NCBI RefSeq assembly: GCF_042643145.1
Contig: NZ_JBHRSA010000031.1
Location: 62,001 to 126,000 of the forward strand
Reading direction: 5' to 3'
Length of the DNA stretch: 64,000 bases
From: Virgibacillus_O xinjiangensis
Lineage (GTDB): Bacteria; Bacillota; Bacilli; Bacillales; Amphibacillaceae
Part shown: positions 8,221 through 17,543 of the stretch, one piece after another
Position numbering within the stretch: position 1 is the stretch's first letter
How the letters are laid out: each line of letters opens with the position of its first letter
Translations under genes and position numbers: made by a program
The notes under the pieces: generated by a model
What the model was told of the DNA's origin: nothing
Database searches by the model: none
What the model saw: the letters and a program-made list of their open reading frames with translations, nothing else

Positions 8221-8820
8221 TCAGATTACATTCAATTGTCCCAAGAGCTTGTCCAGCTGCTCATAGGTCTGTTGCTTCGTGCCGTTGTTGTCAATAACAT
8301 GATCGGCACGTTCTGCTTTCTCCTTCACAGGCATTTGAGCAGCCATCCGCTGGGAAGCCTCCGTCTCTGTCAACCCATTACGCTGCATCAGCCTCTGAGT
8401 TTGGACATCTTCATCCACGTAAACTACTACAATGATGTCTGCCAAATGGGAAAGCTTACTTTCAAATAAGAGAGGAATATCGAGAACGATACAAGGAACT
8501 TCCTCCGCCTCATAGGATTTCTTCTGTTGCAACATCCTCTCCCTCACAGCTGGATGAACAATCTTGTTCAACTGCTCTCTGTTGTGCTCATTCGTGAAAA
8601 CTAGTTCCCCCAGTTTCTGCCTGTCCAGGCGTTGATCTTCTTGAATCACTGCATCTCCGAATGTTTCTCTGATCTTCACATATGCTTCCTCGCCAGGCTC
8701 CACCACTTCTCTAGCTAGCAGATCGGCATCGATGACGGGTATTCCAAACTTCTTAAACATAGTGGAGACCGTGCTTTTTCCAGTAGCAATACTTCCTGTC
8801 AAGCCAATCGTAAGTGTCAT
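8221..8820 (-). CDS. coaE: dephospho-CoA kinase
   Basis: Catalyses the last step of coenzyme A synthesis, ATP-dependent phosphorylation of the 3'-hydroxyl of dephospho-CoA. The 199-residue P-loop kinase has GSIATGKST at 9-17, the DADLLAREV segment and the LDIPLLFE motif typical of CoaE. It is 10 bp downstream of mutM and last in the polA-mutM-coaE run, an arrangement conserved in Bacillus. It ends directly at a strong terminator. Length is typical for the family and no key residue is missing. Confidence 0.97.
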   Translation of the reverse strand: MTLTIGLTGSIATGKSTVSTMFKKFGIPVIDADLLAREVVEPGEEAYVKIRETFGDAVIQEDQRLDRQKLGELVFTNEHNREQLNKIVHPAVRERMLQQKKSYEAEEVPCIVLDIPLLFESKLSHLADIIVVVYVDEDVQTQRLMQRNGLTETEASQRMAAQMPVKEKAERADHVIDNNGTKQQTYEQLDKLLGQLNVI

Positions 8821-8830
8821 TGAACTCCCC

Positions 8831-9658
8831 CTATTCCTTCTGACATGATGGGCAGATATGGGTGCCCCTTCCCCCGACTTTCAGCTTTATAATAGCGTTC
8901 CCGCATTTTTTGCATGCCTCGTTCTCCTGTCCGTAAACAAACAATTCCTGCTGGAACATCCCCATATCCCCTTGGGAGTTGACATACGAACGAATTGTCG
9001 TTCCCCCTTGCTTGACAGCCTCCTCCAGGGTAGATATGGCCTCCTTTCTGACCTTCTGTACTTCCTTTTTCGTCAGTTTGCTGGCTCTTTTTAATGGATG
9101 GACGCCGGCCTTAAATAATGTTTCATCAACATAGATATTACCCAATCCAGCAACAACTGTCTGATCCAACAGTACTGCCTTGATCACCCGCTCTGTCTTT
9201 TTCAGTTTTTGATAGAGATACTCTTCAGTAAAAGCCGGATCAAAGGGATCCGGCCCCAATTGATTCAATGGCTTACCATCCAATTCTTGCCCCTTCGGAT
9301 AAATATGCATGGTACCGAACTTTCGAACATCGTTATAGCGCAGTTCTTCTCCATCCGTAAAAGTGAATAGTACATGGGTATGTTTCTGGACCGGCTCAAT
9401 CTTCTGATGGACGCTGTACTTCCCTTCCATCCGCAGATGGGAAATCAGCACATAGTCATCGAGTTGAAAAATAAGGAATTTCCCTTGTCTAGACATGTCA
9501 CGGATCGTCTGTCCTGCTAAAAGGTGTTTAAACTCCTCCACATCATCCGGCTTCTTAATGATGTTGGGCCAAAAGACTTTTACTTCTTCTATCGTTTTAT
9601 TAAGCACTAGTTGTTTTAATGTCTTTCTTATTGTTTCCACTTCAGGTAATTCGGGCAT
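8831..9658 (-). CDS. mutM: formamidopyrimidine-DNA glycosylase / AP lyase
   Basis: Base-excision repair enzyme that removes 8-oxoguanine and formamidopyrimidines and nicks the abasic site. The N-terminus MPELPEVET supplies the catalytic proline and glutamate; GKFLIF carries the conserved lysine. The 275-residue chain ends in the helix-two-turn-helix region and a C-terminal zinc finger with CKKC and CPSC pairs that binds DNA. It sits 14 bp after polA and 10 bp before coaE, so repair synthesis and glycosylase genes are co-transcribed. The start lies behind AAGGAG. Confidence 0.98.
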   Translation of the reverse strand: MPELPEVETIRKTLKQLVLNKTIEEVKVFWPNIIKKPDDVEEFKHLLAGQTIRDMSRQGKFLIFQLDDYVLISHLRMEGKYSVHQKIEPVQKHTHVLFTFTDGEELRYNDVRKFGTMHIYPKGQELDGKPLNQLGPDPFDPAFTEEYLYQKLKKTERVIKAVLLDQTVVAGLGNIYVDETLFKAGVHPLKRASKLTKKEVQKVRKEAISTLEEAVKQGGTTIRSYVNSQGDMGMFQQELFVYGQENEACKKCGNAIIKLKVGGRGTHICPSCQKE

Positions 9659-9672
9659 TGTTCACCTTCTCC

Positions 9673-12309
9673 TTACTTTGCATCGAACCAACTGTCGCCA
9701 TAAGCGTAATCCACTTTTAAAGGAATATGGAGCTCCACTGTATGTTCCATGACCTCGGGCACTATTTCCATCAGTTTCTCCAATTCTTCCTTCGGTGCTT
9801 CCAGGATCAATTCATCATGGACTTGGAGCAGCATACGCGCATTCAAGTTCTCTTCTTCCAACCTTCCATAGAGATCAATCATCGCTTTCTTGATGATATC
9901 AGCAGCACTACCCTGAATCGGGGTATTCATTGCCGTACGTTCCGCAAAACTCCGCTTATTGAAATTGCGACTGGTGATGTCTGGTAAATACCTCCGACGT
10001 TTCATCAATGTGGTTACATAACCTTGATGTTTTGCTTCTTGAATGATTTCATCCATATAGGATTTGACTCCTGGGTAGCTCTCAAAATAACGGTCAATGA
10101 ATTTCTTCGCCTCTTTCCTCGTAATCCCGAGGCTTTGGGAAAGACCATAATCACTGATTCCGTAAACAATTCCGAAGTTCACCGCCTTGGCTTGTCGCCT
10201 CATACTGTCGGTGACACCTTCTTTATCTACATGAAAAACATCCATCGCTGTCTGTGTATGGATATCCAAGTCCTCCTGAAATGCTCGGATCAGTTTATCA
10301 TCATTCGCCATATGTGCAAGTACCCTGAGTTCAATCTGCGAGTAATCGGCGGCGAACATGATCCATCCTTTTTTAGCAGGAACAAAAGCCTGCCTGATTT
10401 TGCGCCCTTCTTCCAGCCGGATTGGGATATTTTGCAGGTTTGGTTCCATTGAACTGAGTCTGCCTGTCTGGGTCAATGCCTGGTTGAAACGTGTGTGAAT
10501 TTTATTGGTATGCGGGTCCACTACTTTCAGCAGTCCTTCAATATAAGTCGACTGCAGCTTGCCCAACTGTCTGTACAGCAATAGTTTTGGTATGATCTCA
10601 TGTTCATTTTCCAGTTGCTCCAAGACATCGGCAGCAGTCGAATAGCCTGTCTTGGTCTTTTTGATTACCGGAAGGTTTAGCTTCTCAAATAATATAGGGC
10701 CGAGCTGCTTGGGGGAATTCAAATTAAACGGTTCACCGGCCAATTCATGGATCTCCTTCTCCAGGTCCTGAAGCCGTTGTTTCAGACCATTTCCCATTTC
10801 TTCCAAATTGGAAATATCCACAAGTACACCCAGGTGCTCCATTTCCCCCAATATCAGAGCAAGCGGCATTTCCAGTTCCTTGTATAGCTCCAGTTGTTCA
10901 TTAGCTTTCAGCTTCTCTTCCATCTGTTCCTCTAAGGCGTACAGGGCAGCAGTTTTTCTTATAATATGCTCGGCAAGGACTTGTTCTTCCGGCACTTTCT
11001 GTTTGGCACCTTTACCATATACTTCTTCATCATATAATACATCTGTCTTCCCAAGCCTGTTGCTGATTGCTGGGATATCATGATTGTTTTCTGAAGGGTT
11101 CAGCAGATAAGATGCAAGCAGCATATCAAAATCAATACCTTTTATATGGATCCCATGATTCAATAGGACTACCAGTGTTTTTTTTGCATCAAACACCATC
11201 TTCTTATTGTCATACTGCTCTGCCCATTCTTGGAAGGCCGCCGACTGCAATGCAACCTCTGCAGGGATGAAGTAGTTACCCTTCTCATTTGAAATGCCGA
11301 ATCCTTCGATCGTGCCCGTATGGTAATTTTCCCCCAGCATTTCAGCAACCAATGCTTCCTTGCCAGTAAAAATATCATCGGTAACTTCTCGTAGGATGGT
11401 TACATCTATCTCCTTCATTGGCTCTGAAGTCCCTTCGGCCGTAGTGTCCCCGCCAATTCTGTCTAACAGTGACTGAAAGCCCAGTTCTTTGAACATGCCG
11501 CTCAATTGGTTGGGATCATATCCTCCATAGGCAAGTTCCTTCGGTTCCACCGTGATAGGGGAATCACGTTTAATGGTGACCAAATCCTTGCTGAGAAACG
11601 CTTCATCCTTATATGTAGTCAATTTTTCCTTGAGTTTTTTCCCGCTCACTTCCTCGATATGGTCGTAGATCCCTTCGAGGGTGCCGAATTGTTTCAGCAG
11701 TTTGACAGCCGTTTTTTCTCCAACACCGGGCACTCCTGGAATATTGTCGGATTTATCCCCCATCAATGCTTTCAAATCAATGATCTGATCTGGTGCGATA
11801 TCCATCTTCTCCTTCATAAACGCCGGAGTGTACCGCTCTACTTCACTGATCCCTTTTTTGGTCAGACTGACGGTAACCTGGTCCGAGGTCAATTGCAGGA
11901 GGTCTTTGTCTCCAGATATAACCGTAACATTCCAATCGTCTTCTTTCTCCACAGTCGATAAAGTACCGATAATATCATCCGCCTCATATTGCTCCAATTG
12001 GTAATGGGGGATGGAGAAAGCATCAAGCACTTCTTTCAAGAGAGGGAATTGTTCAGACAACTCTGGTGGCGTCTTCTGTCTGCCACCCTTATATTCTTTA
12101 TAAGTCTCGTGTCGGAAGGTGGTCTTCCCGGCATCGAAGGCCACTAGTATATGGGTTGGCTGCTCTTCTTCCAGAATACGCAGCAGCATAGTGGTGAAAC
12201 CATACACAGCATTTGTGTAGACTCCCTTGTCATTGTTCAATAATGGCAGGGCAAAGAATGCCCGGTATATAATACTGTTGCCGTCGATCAGCACTAACTT
12301 ATTTGACAT
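9673..12309 (-). CDS. polA: DNA polymerase I
   Basis: Gap-filling and RNA-primer-removing polymerase, 878 residues. The N-terminal 5' nuclease domain (about 1-290) carries DGNSI and GDKSDNIPGV. The central segment (about 300-465) has the 3'-5' exonuclease fold but lacks the DxE metal ligands (it reads VAEMLGENYH), so proofreading is probably absent, as in other Bacillus Pol I. The polymerase domain has motif A DYSQIELRVLAHM, motif B RRQAKAVNFGIVYG and motif C VHDE. The ATG at 12309 follows GGAGG. It leads the polA-mutM-coaE operon. Confidence 0.98.
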   Translation of the reverse strand: MSNKLVLIDGNSIIYRAFFALPLLNNDKGVYTNAVYGFTTMLLRILEEEQPTHILVAFDAGKTTFRHETYKEYKGGRQKTPPELSEQFPLLKEVLDAFSIPHYQLEQYEADDIIGTLSTVEKEDDWNVTVISGDKDLLQLTSDQVTVSLTKKGISEVERYTPAFMKEKMDIAPDQIIDLKALMGDKSDNIPGVPGVGEKTAVKLLKQFGTLEGIYDHIEEVSGKKLKEKLTTYKDEAFLSKDLVTIKRDSPITVEPKELAYGGYDPNQLSGMFKELGFQSLLDRIGGDTTAEGTSEPMKEIDVTILREVTDDIFTGKEALVAEMLGENYHTGTIEGFGISNEKGNYFIPAEVALQSAAFQEWAEQYDNKKMVFDAKKTLVVLLNHGIHIKGIDFDMLLASYLLNPSENNHDIPAISNRLGKTDVLYDEEVYGKGAKQKVPEEQVLAEHIIRKTAALYALEEQMEEKLKANEQLELYKELEMPLALILGEMEHLGVLVDISNLEEMGNGLKQRLQDLEKEIHELAGEPFNLNSPKQLGPILFEKLNLPVIKKTKTGYSTAADVLEQLENEHEIIPKLLLYRQLGKLQSTYIEGLLKVVDPHTNKIHTRFNQALTQTGRLSSMEPNLQNIPIRLEEGRKIRQAFVPAKKGWIMFAADYSQIELRVLAHMANDDKLIRAFQEDLDIHTQTAMDVFHVDKEGVTDSMRRQAKAVNFGIVYGISDYGLSQSLGITRKEAKKFIDRYFESYPGVKSYMDEIIQEAKHQGYVTTLMKRRRYLPDITSRNFNKRSFAERTAMNTPIQGSAADIIKKAMIDLYGRLEEENLNARMLLQVHDELILEAPKEELEKLMEIVPEVMEHTVELHIPLKVDYAYGDSWFDAK

Positions 12310-12398
12310 ATGACTATTACCTCCGTTCGCTGTTCTTTTATTATTTTATCATTCCCTGAGAATAAAAGAAAAAATTACGAGTGGCTTGCCAAATGAAA

Positions 12399-12423
12399 AG
12401 ACATCTCCCTGAAAGAGATGTCT
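12399..12423 (-). terminator. phoPR terminator
   Basis: AGACATCTC/GAGATGTCT, 9-bp stem with a 7-nt loop overlapping the phoR stop codon, followed by TTTTCATTT on the minus strand. Confidence 0.85.
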
Positions 12424-13801
12424 AGGCTTTTATTTGTTTTGGAAGATACACATGGATGGCTGTACCCTCGTTCAATTCACTTTTAATATTGATCAACCCT
12501 TCATGTACTTCCACAATGTGTTTGACAATGGCGAGCCCCAGCCCGGTTCCTCCGGTATTCCTGCTCCTTGCTTTATCCACACGGTAGAACCGCTCAAAGA
12601 TCCGCGGCAACGCCTCCTTGGCAATCCCAATCCCGGTATCTTCCACTTGAATATGTACATATTCTTCCTCTTCAGCTATACGAAGCCATACCTCCCCTTG
12701 TTCTGGTGTATAGTTGAAAGCATTGTCCAATAAGTTGATCAGAATTTGTTTGACCTTCTCTTCATCAGCCTCCAGTTTCACATCCTCTTCTATTTCTACC
12801 GAAAATTCCAATCCTTCCCTTTCCGCTTTATGTTTGATCGGCGGCAGAATGTCTCCCACCAGGGAATGCATGTCCAATTCAGCAACTGCCAGCTGAAAAC
12901 CTTCTTTTTCCAATTGGGATAACCGGAGCAAATCATCAATCAACAATTGGAGCCGATCACTTTCCTTGTAGATGATCTGAAGAAATTCCTCCCTAACCTG
13001 AGCATCGTCCCCTCCTCCGTCAAGGAGTGTTTCAGCAAAGCCTTTGATGGAAGTTATCGGCGTTTTCAACTCGTGAGAGACATTGGCCACAAAGTCTTTC
13101 CGCATGCCCTCCAATTTTTTCAATTCGGTAATATCATATAAAACGAGCACCGCTCCTTTCAGACGGTTGCGACTGCTGAAGATAGGTACGCCAAGGACTT
13201 CCAAATAATTCTTGTCAACGCCGCCATTATAATAGCTGAACTCTTCTTTGACATTTTTTTCATAAAGGAAGGTGTCATGTACAGTCTGATGAATGATTTC
13301 GTTGTCGATGACTTCGTGATACAGGTAACCATTGTAGTCCTTTTCACGTTTGCCGAATATGGAGAGGAATTTACTGTTCACTAGATGGATATAGCCCTTT
13401 TCATCAATTAGCACTAAACCGCTCTCCGTATTATCAATCACCGAAGCTAATTGCTCTGAACGCATTTTTTCCTGTATGGAAATTTCACTCATATATCTCG
13501 CTAGCTGGTTGACCCTGTTGCTGAGCTCCGCTACGTCTCCAGTGGTCTGGAAATGAACGCGAGCTCGGTAATTACCTCTGGCTATGTCATGCAATGTTTC
13601 CGTGACTTTCCTCATCGGCTTGATAAACCTCTCCTGAAAATGGAGGAGCATGATGAGCAACGTGACAAACAAAGCGGCTAATACAGAAATCAACATGACT
13701 TTATTCTCAGTTAGCGGTGCTAGGAAAACGGTTGTCAGTATGATGGCCAAGGTAAAGCCCACTATGTATGGAAAGAATGCCCTTGTAAATATCCTGCTCA
13801 T
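12422..13801 (-). CDS. phoR: phosphate-regulation sensor histidine kinase PhoR (short external loop)
   Basis: Membrane kinase that phosphorylates PhoP under phosphate limitation. The 459 residues begin with two membrane helices (about 13-29 and 35-53) separated by only some six residues, so there is almost no extracytoplasmic domain, unlike B. subtilis PhoR. Then come a HAMP linker (about 54-106), a PAS domain (about 115-225), the dimerisation helix with VSHELKTP and phospho-acceptor H243, and an ATP-binding domain with DTGIGI and GGTGLGLAI. It overlaps phoP by 4 bp and ends at a terminator. The adjacent PhoP supports the assignment, but the ligand may differ. Confidence 0.9.
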   Translation of the reverse strand: MSRIFTRAFFPYIVGFTLAIILTTVFLAPLTENKVMLISVLAALFVTLLIMLLHFQERFIKPMRKVTETLHDIARGNYRARVHFQTTGDVAELSNRVNQLARYMSEISIQEKMRSEQLASVIDNTESGLVLIDEKGYIHLVNSKFLSIFGKREKDYNGYLYHEVIDNEIIHQTVHDTFLYEKNVKEEFSYYNGGVDKNYLEVLGVPIFSSRNRLKGAVLVLYDITELKKLEGMRKDFVANVSHELKTPITSIKGFAETLLDGGGDDAQVREEFLQIIYKESDRLQLLIDDLLRLSQLEKEGFQLAVAELDMHSLVGDILPPIKHKAEREGLEFSVEIEEDVKLEADEEKVKQILINLLDNAFNYTPEQGEVWLRIAEEEEYVHIQVEDTGIGIAKEALPRIFERFYRVDKARSRNTGGTGLGLAIVKHIVEVHEGLINIKSELNEGTAIHVYLPKQIKA

Positions 13802-14493
13802 GACACCGGCTCTTCCAATTTATATCCAAGCCCACGTACAGTTATGATGTATGCAGGTTTTTTGGTAGAGGGCTCGATTTTCTCCCGCAGATGACTGATA
13901 TGTACATCAACAATTCTAGTATCCCCTACAAAATCGTAGTCCCATATACCACTTAGCAGCTGATCACGGGAAATGACCTTGCCTTTATGGTTGGCCAGAT
14001 AGTACAATAATTCAAATTCTTTGCGGGTAAAGGTGATCAGATTGCCGTTCATCTCCGCTTCATAACGTTCAGGATAAATCACCAGGTCACCGATGCGGAT
14101 CGTGTCATAACGGTTACGATTGCCCCCCTCTGTCCTTCTGAGAATTGCTTTGATCCTGGCGATGACTTCCTTGGGGCTGAATGGTTTGGTCAAATAATCA
14201 TCCGCCCCTAATTCCAGCCCCAACACTTTGTCAAATTCATCATTTTTTGCTGTCAGCATTAAGATAGGAGTATCAATCCGGTTATTTCTCAATTTCTTGC
14301 AAACTTCCATACCATCGATTTCAGGGAGCATGAGGTCTAGAATAATCAAGTCATAGTCATTCTGTTCCGCTTTCATGACCGCATCCAATCCATCATACGC
14401 TACATCAGTCGTGAACCCCGCCTTTTCGATATTAAACTTCAGCAGTGTTACAATCGAAGCTTCATCATCCACAATTAAAATATGTTTCTTCAT
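13798..14493 (-). CDS. phoP: phosphate response regulator PhoP (OmpR family)
   Basis: DNA-binding response regulator of the Pho regulon. The 231-residue chain has a receiver domain with acidic pocket DDE, phospho-acceptor D53 in LIILDLMLPEIDG and LTAKND, then a winged-helix output domain ending with VDVHISHLREKI and VRGLGYKLE. The start chosen is the ATG at 14493 (MKKHILIVDDE), behind GGGGGG; an upstream ATG at 14505 has no ribosome binding site. The ATGA overlap with phoR indicates translational coupling. A possible PhoP box lies upstream at 14559-14597, consistent with known autoregulation. Confidence 0.96.
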   Translation of the reverse strand: MKKHILIVDDEASIVTLLKFNIEKAGFTTDVAYDGLDAVMKAEQNDYDLIILDLMLPEIDGMEVCKKLRNNRIDTPILMLTAKNDEFDKVLGLELGADDYLTKPFSPKEVIARIKAILRRTEGGNRNRYDTIRIGDLVIYPERYEAEMNGNLITFTRKEFELLYYLANHKGKVISRDQLLSGIWDYDFVGDTRIVDVHISHLREKIEPSTKKPAYIITVRGLGYKLEEPVS

Positions 14494-14558
14494 CCAACCC
14501 CCCATTTCTATTAAACCATAACAATTGCATAGTTTTATCTTACAATGAATCAGACAGG

Positions 14559-14597
14559 ATGTGAATGTTATGGAAGGTTTGTAAATGAAACTTTACA
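14559..14597 (-). promoter_or_regulatory. candidate PhoP box upstream of phoP
   Basis: On the minus strand TTTACA (14580-14585) and TCCATA (14569-14574) are 11 bp apart, resembling PhoP half-sites (TTAACA-like, N5), with a poorer TCACAT 10 bp further. TGTAAA-N6-TTTACA at 14580-14597 also forms a small inverted repeat. Weak evidence. Confidence 0.3.
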
Positions 14598-14613
14598 TTG
14601 GATTCACTCTATT

Positions 14614-15087
14614 TTAAAAGAAGTTTTCCAGAGAACTGGCAGTGAGTGAATTGGGCTGATATGCCGGTGTCACATACAGTTTACCCTGAATAACCGTATT
14701 TCCTTCCTCATTGTAGCCTGTTACAGCTAGAGCTGCCCGGTTCTCTTCGATATCCAGGGCGATGACTTCCAAGAGGAATTTTACTTCGGTTTCATGAAAT
14801 ACTGGGGTCGGAAACGTCATTTCATGCTGTGTAATATGACTTCCAGGCCCAGGCAGGTGCATGGATACCAGGGAAGAAACCATCCCAAACAACATCACTG
14901 ATGGTACAACCGGTTTTTCATATGGTGTCTGTGATGCATAGTCATGTTGGGTATACAAAGGATTCGAATCATTTGTCAAACCAAGATAAAGAAGCAAATC
15001 TCTGTCGTCCATTCTTTTGCTCGCTTCGAAAGAGTCCCCCACCTTCAGGTCTCCTATTTGCTTACCAAGTTTTCTTCTGCCGATCAA
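14614..15087 (-). CDS. MaoC-like hot-dog fold protein (putative dehydratase/hydratase)
   Basis: A 157-residue single hot-dog domain with the hydratase-type segment GLTNDSNPLYTQHDYA (Asp and His catalytic candidates) and a PGPGSHI turn, as in MaoC-like enoyl-CoA hydratases. Substrate unknown. The longest frame begins at an ATG (15102) that is itself part of the ribosome binding site; the likely start is the TTG at 15087, eight bases after GGAGG. It lies between mdh and phoP, alone between terminators, with a cre-like site at its transcript start, so carbon control is likely. The catalytic role is inferred from motifs only. Confidence 0.75.
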   Translation of the reverse strand: MIGRRKLGKQIGDLKVGDSFEASKRMDDRDLLLYLGLTNDSNPLYTQHDYASQTPYEKPVVPSVMLFGMVSSLVSMHLPGPGSHITQHEMTFPTPVFHETEVKFLLEVIALDIEENRAALAVTGYNEEGNTVIQGKLYVTPAYQPNSLTASSLENFF

Positions 15088-15106
15088 GTCTACCACCTCC
15101 ATTAAA

Positions 15107-15120
15107 TGTAAACGCTTTCT
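15107..15120 (-). promoter_or_regulatory. cre-like CcpA site upstream of the MaoC-like gene
   Basis: TGTAAACGCTTTCT matches the cre consensus TGWAANCGNTNWCA at 13 of 14 positions. It lies just downstream of a TATAAT -10 element (minus strand, about 15128-15133), where bound CcpA would block transcription. Confidence 0.55.
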
Positions 15121-15167
15121 AAGAGCATTATATCATATTCACAGGAAAACGGAAAAATGTACAAAAG

Positions 15168-15203
15168 AGGCCCTCTGCAGCATCGTATTGCTGCAGAGGG
15201 CCT
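15168..15203 (-). terminator. terminator of citZ-icd-mdh
   Basis: A perfect 13-bp stem (AGGCCCTCTGCAG with CTGCAGAGGGCCT) and 10-nt loop just past the mdh stop, followed by CTTTT on the minus strand. Confidence 0.9.
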
Positions 15204-15210
15204 GAGAAGC

Positions 15211-16152
15211 TTACTTATCTAATATGGTCAGTACATTCTTTACTGAATCCGCCGACTTATCCAATTGAGCCTTCTCTTCATCTGTGAGTTCAAGCTCAAT
15301 TATTTCTTCAATACCGTTCCCTCCAAGGATAGTCGGTACTCCTAAATAAATATCGGAGTAGCCGTACTCCCCTTCCAGGTACGCAATAGAAGGAATCACA
15401 CGTCGTTGATCCTTCAAGATGGCTTCAGCCATGACAGTCAAGGAAGCAGCAGGTGCATAGTAGGCACTTCCATTACCGAGGAGATTGACGATCTCCCCAC
15501 CGCCTGTCCGAGTACGGGCAACTATTTCATCCAGGCGTTCTTTGGAGATCAACGTTTCCAAAGGTATCCCACCGGCATAGGAATAACGTATCAATGGCAC
15601 CATATCGTCACCATGGCCTCCCAATACAAAACCTGTAATATCTTTTACAGACAGGTTCAATTCTTCGGCCACAAATGTACGGAATCTGGCAGTATCAAGA
15701 ACACCGGATTGCCCGATCACTCTTCCTTTCGGCAGCCCTGATTCCTTAAACACCGAATAGGTCATCGCATCAACAGGATTGGTCAGAACCACGATGGTCG
15801 TTTCCGGAGAGTACTTCACAATCTCCTTAGTTACGGTTTTCATGATCTTGGCATTGGTATTCACCAGATCATCACGGCTCATGCCTGGCTTGCGGGCAAT
15901 CCCAGCAGTGATGATGACCAAATCGGAACCTTCCGTATCCTTGTAATCTGCAGTACCCTTAATTTTGGCATCGAAGCCTTGGACTGGCGCAGCTTCAGAC
16001 ATGTCCAACGCCTTTCCTTTTGTAGGGTCTTCCATGTCCGGAATATCGACCAGCACAATATCTCCCAACTCTTTCTGTGCGAGCATCAAGGCAGTAGTCG
16101 CACCAGTAAAACCTGACCCGATAACGGAAATTTTCTTCCTACTAATTCCCAT
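15211..16152 (-). CDS. mdh: malate dehydrogenase (LDH-like type)
   Basis: Oxidises malate to oxaloacetate with NAD in the TCA cycle. The 313-residue protein has the Rossmann motif GSGFTG near residue 12, an aspartate (VLVDIP) that selects NAD, the substrate arginines in AGIARKPGMSRDDL and the catalytic histidine in GGHGDDMVP. The start chosen is the ATG at 16152 (MGISRKK) behind GAGGAGGG; eight extra codons in the longest frame encode that ribosome binding site. It is 23 bp downstream of icd and ends the citZ-icd-mdh operon. Confidence 0.98.
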   Translation of the reverse strand: MGISRKKISVIGSGFTGATTALMLAQKELGDIVLVDIPDMEDPTKGKALDMSEAAPVQGFDAKIKGTADYKDTEGSDLVIITAGIARKPGMSRDDLVNTNAKIMKTVTKEIVKYSPETTIVVLTNPVDAMTYSVFKESGLPKGRVIGQSGVLDTARFRTFVAEELNLSVKDITGFVLGGHGDDMVPLIRYSYAGGIPLETLISKERLDEIVARTRTGGGEIVNLLGNGSAYYAPAASLTVMAEAILKDQRRVIPSIAYLEGEYGYSDIYLGVPTILGGNGIEEIIELELTDEEKAQLDKSADSVKNVLTILDK

Positions 16153-16175
16153 TGGCTGTCTTCCCTCCTCTGTCA

Positions 16176-17447
16176 TTAGTCCATATTCTTAATCAGTTCA
16201 TCTCCGAATTCAGAACATTTCACTTCTTTTGCACCGTCCATCAAACGTGCAAAGTCATACGTTACAACTTTGGAAGCAATCGTCTTATCCATTGATTTCG
16301 TGATCAACGCAGATGCTTCTTTCCATCCCAGATGCTCAAGCATTTCCACACCGGAAAGAATAACGGAAGATGGATTAACTTTGTCCAAACCTGCATATTT
16401 TGGAGCAGTACCGTGTGTAGCTTCAAAAATAGCGTGTCCAGTATCATAGTTGATGTTGGCACCTGGAGCGATACCGATTCCACCAACCTGTGCGGCAAGG
16501 GCATCTGAAATGTAGTCCCCGTTCAAATTCATGGTAGCGACAACATCAAACTCTTTTGGACGTGTAAGAACCTGCTGCAGGAAGATATCGGCAATCGCAT
16601 CTTTTACAAGGATTTTACCTTCTGCCAAAGCCTCATCTTGTGCTTTGTTAGCAGCATCTTTGCCATCCTTCTCGACAATACGGTCATACTCTGCCCAGGT
16701 GAATACTTTGTCACCGAACTCTTCTTCGGCCACTTCATATCCCCAATTTTTGAACGCGCCTTCTGTAAATTTCATGATGTTACCTTTATGTACTAAAGTA
16801 ACACTCTTACGACCTTCATTCAGAGCATAATTGATGCTGGCTCTTACAATTCGCTTTGTACCTTCCTCGGACACCGGCTTTACGCCAATACCGGATGTTT
16901 CAGGGAAACGGATGTTGGACACTCCCATTTCATCTTGAAGGAACCCTATTACTTTCTTCACTTCATCCGAGCCTTTTTGCCATTCAATCCCTGCATAGAT
17001 ATCCTCGGTATTTTCACGGAAAATCACCATATTTACATCCTCTGGCCGCTTGACCGGAGAAGGAACGCCGTCAAAATAACGTACTGGACGCAGGCATGTG
17101 AATAGATCGAGTTTCTGTCTCAATGCCACATTCAAAGAACGGATTCCACCACCGATTGGCGTGGTCAATGGTCCTTTGATTGCGATCTTATATTCATTGA
17201 TTTTATCTAAAGTCTCCTGAGGCAGCCATTCACCTGTTTTATCATAAGCTTTTTGGCCTGCCAGTACTTCTGTCCATTCAATTCCCTTAGTGCCATTGTA
17301 GGCCTTTTCTACGGCAGCCTCGATCACACGGCTGGCGGCAGCCCAGATATCCGGGCCTGTCCCATCCCCTTCGATAAATGGAATGACTGGATTATTCGGT
17401 ACATTCATGTTTCCGTTTTCTACTGTAATTTTCTCTCCCTGTGCCAT
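16176..17447 (-). CDS. icd: isocitrate dehydrogenase (NADP+)
   Basis: Oxidative decarboxylation of isocitrate to 2-oxoglutarate. The 423-residue length equals B. subtilis Icd. Substrate-binding RSLNVALRQ and catalytic lysine/tyrosine regions are intact, and HGTAPKYAG carries the lysine-tyrosine pair that selects NADP. The start chosen is the ATG at 17447 (MAQGEKITV), eight bases after AGGAGGT; the longer frame adds 12 residues without a ribosome binding site. It is the middle gene of citZ-icd-mdh, with 96 bp separating it from citZ. Confidence 0.98.
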   Translation of the reverse strand: MAQGEKITVENGNMNVPNNPVIPFIEGDGTGPDIWAAASRVIEAAVEKAYNGTKGIEWTEVLAGQKAYDKTGEWLPQETLDKINEYKIAIKGPLTTPIGGGIRSLNVALRQKLDLFTCLRPVRYFDGVPSPVKRPEDVNMVIFRENTEDIYAGIEWQKGSDEVKKVIGFLQDEMGVSNIRFPETSGIGVKPVSEEGTKRIVRASINYALNEGRKSVTLVHKGNIMKFTEGAFKNWGYEVAEEEFGDKVFTWAEYDRIVEKDGKDAANKAQDEALAEGKILVKDAIADIFLQQVLTRPKEFDVVATMNLNGDYISDALAAQVGGIGIAPGANINYDTGHAIFEATHGTAPKYAGLDKVNPSSVILSGVEMLEHLGWKEASALITKSMDKTIASKVVTYDFARLMDGAKEVKCSEFGDELIKNMD

Positions 17448-17543
17448 AACAAAATACCTCCTGTGTCTGTCTAATTCTCTCAACCAATTTTTATTCTATC
17501 ATAAATCTTCTATAAAAGTTAAATATACTGAATAATTAGCTGC

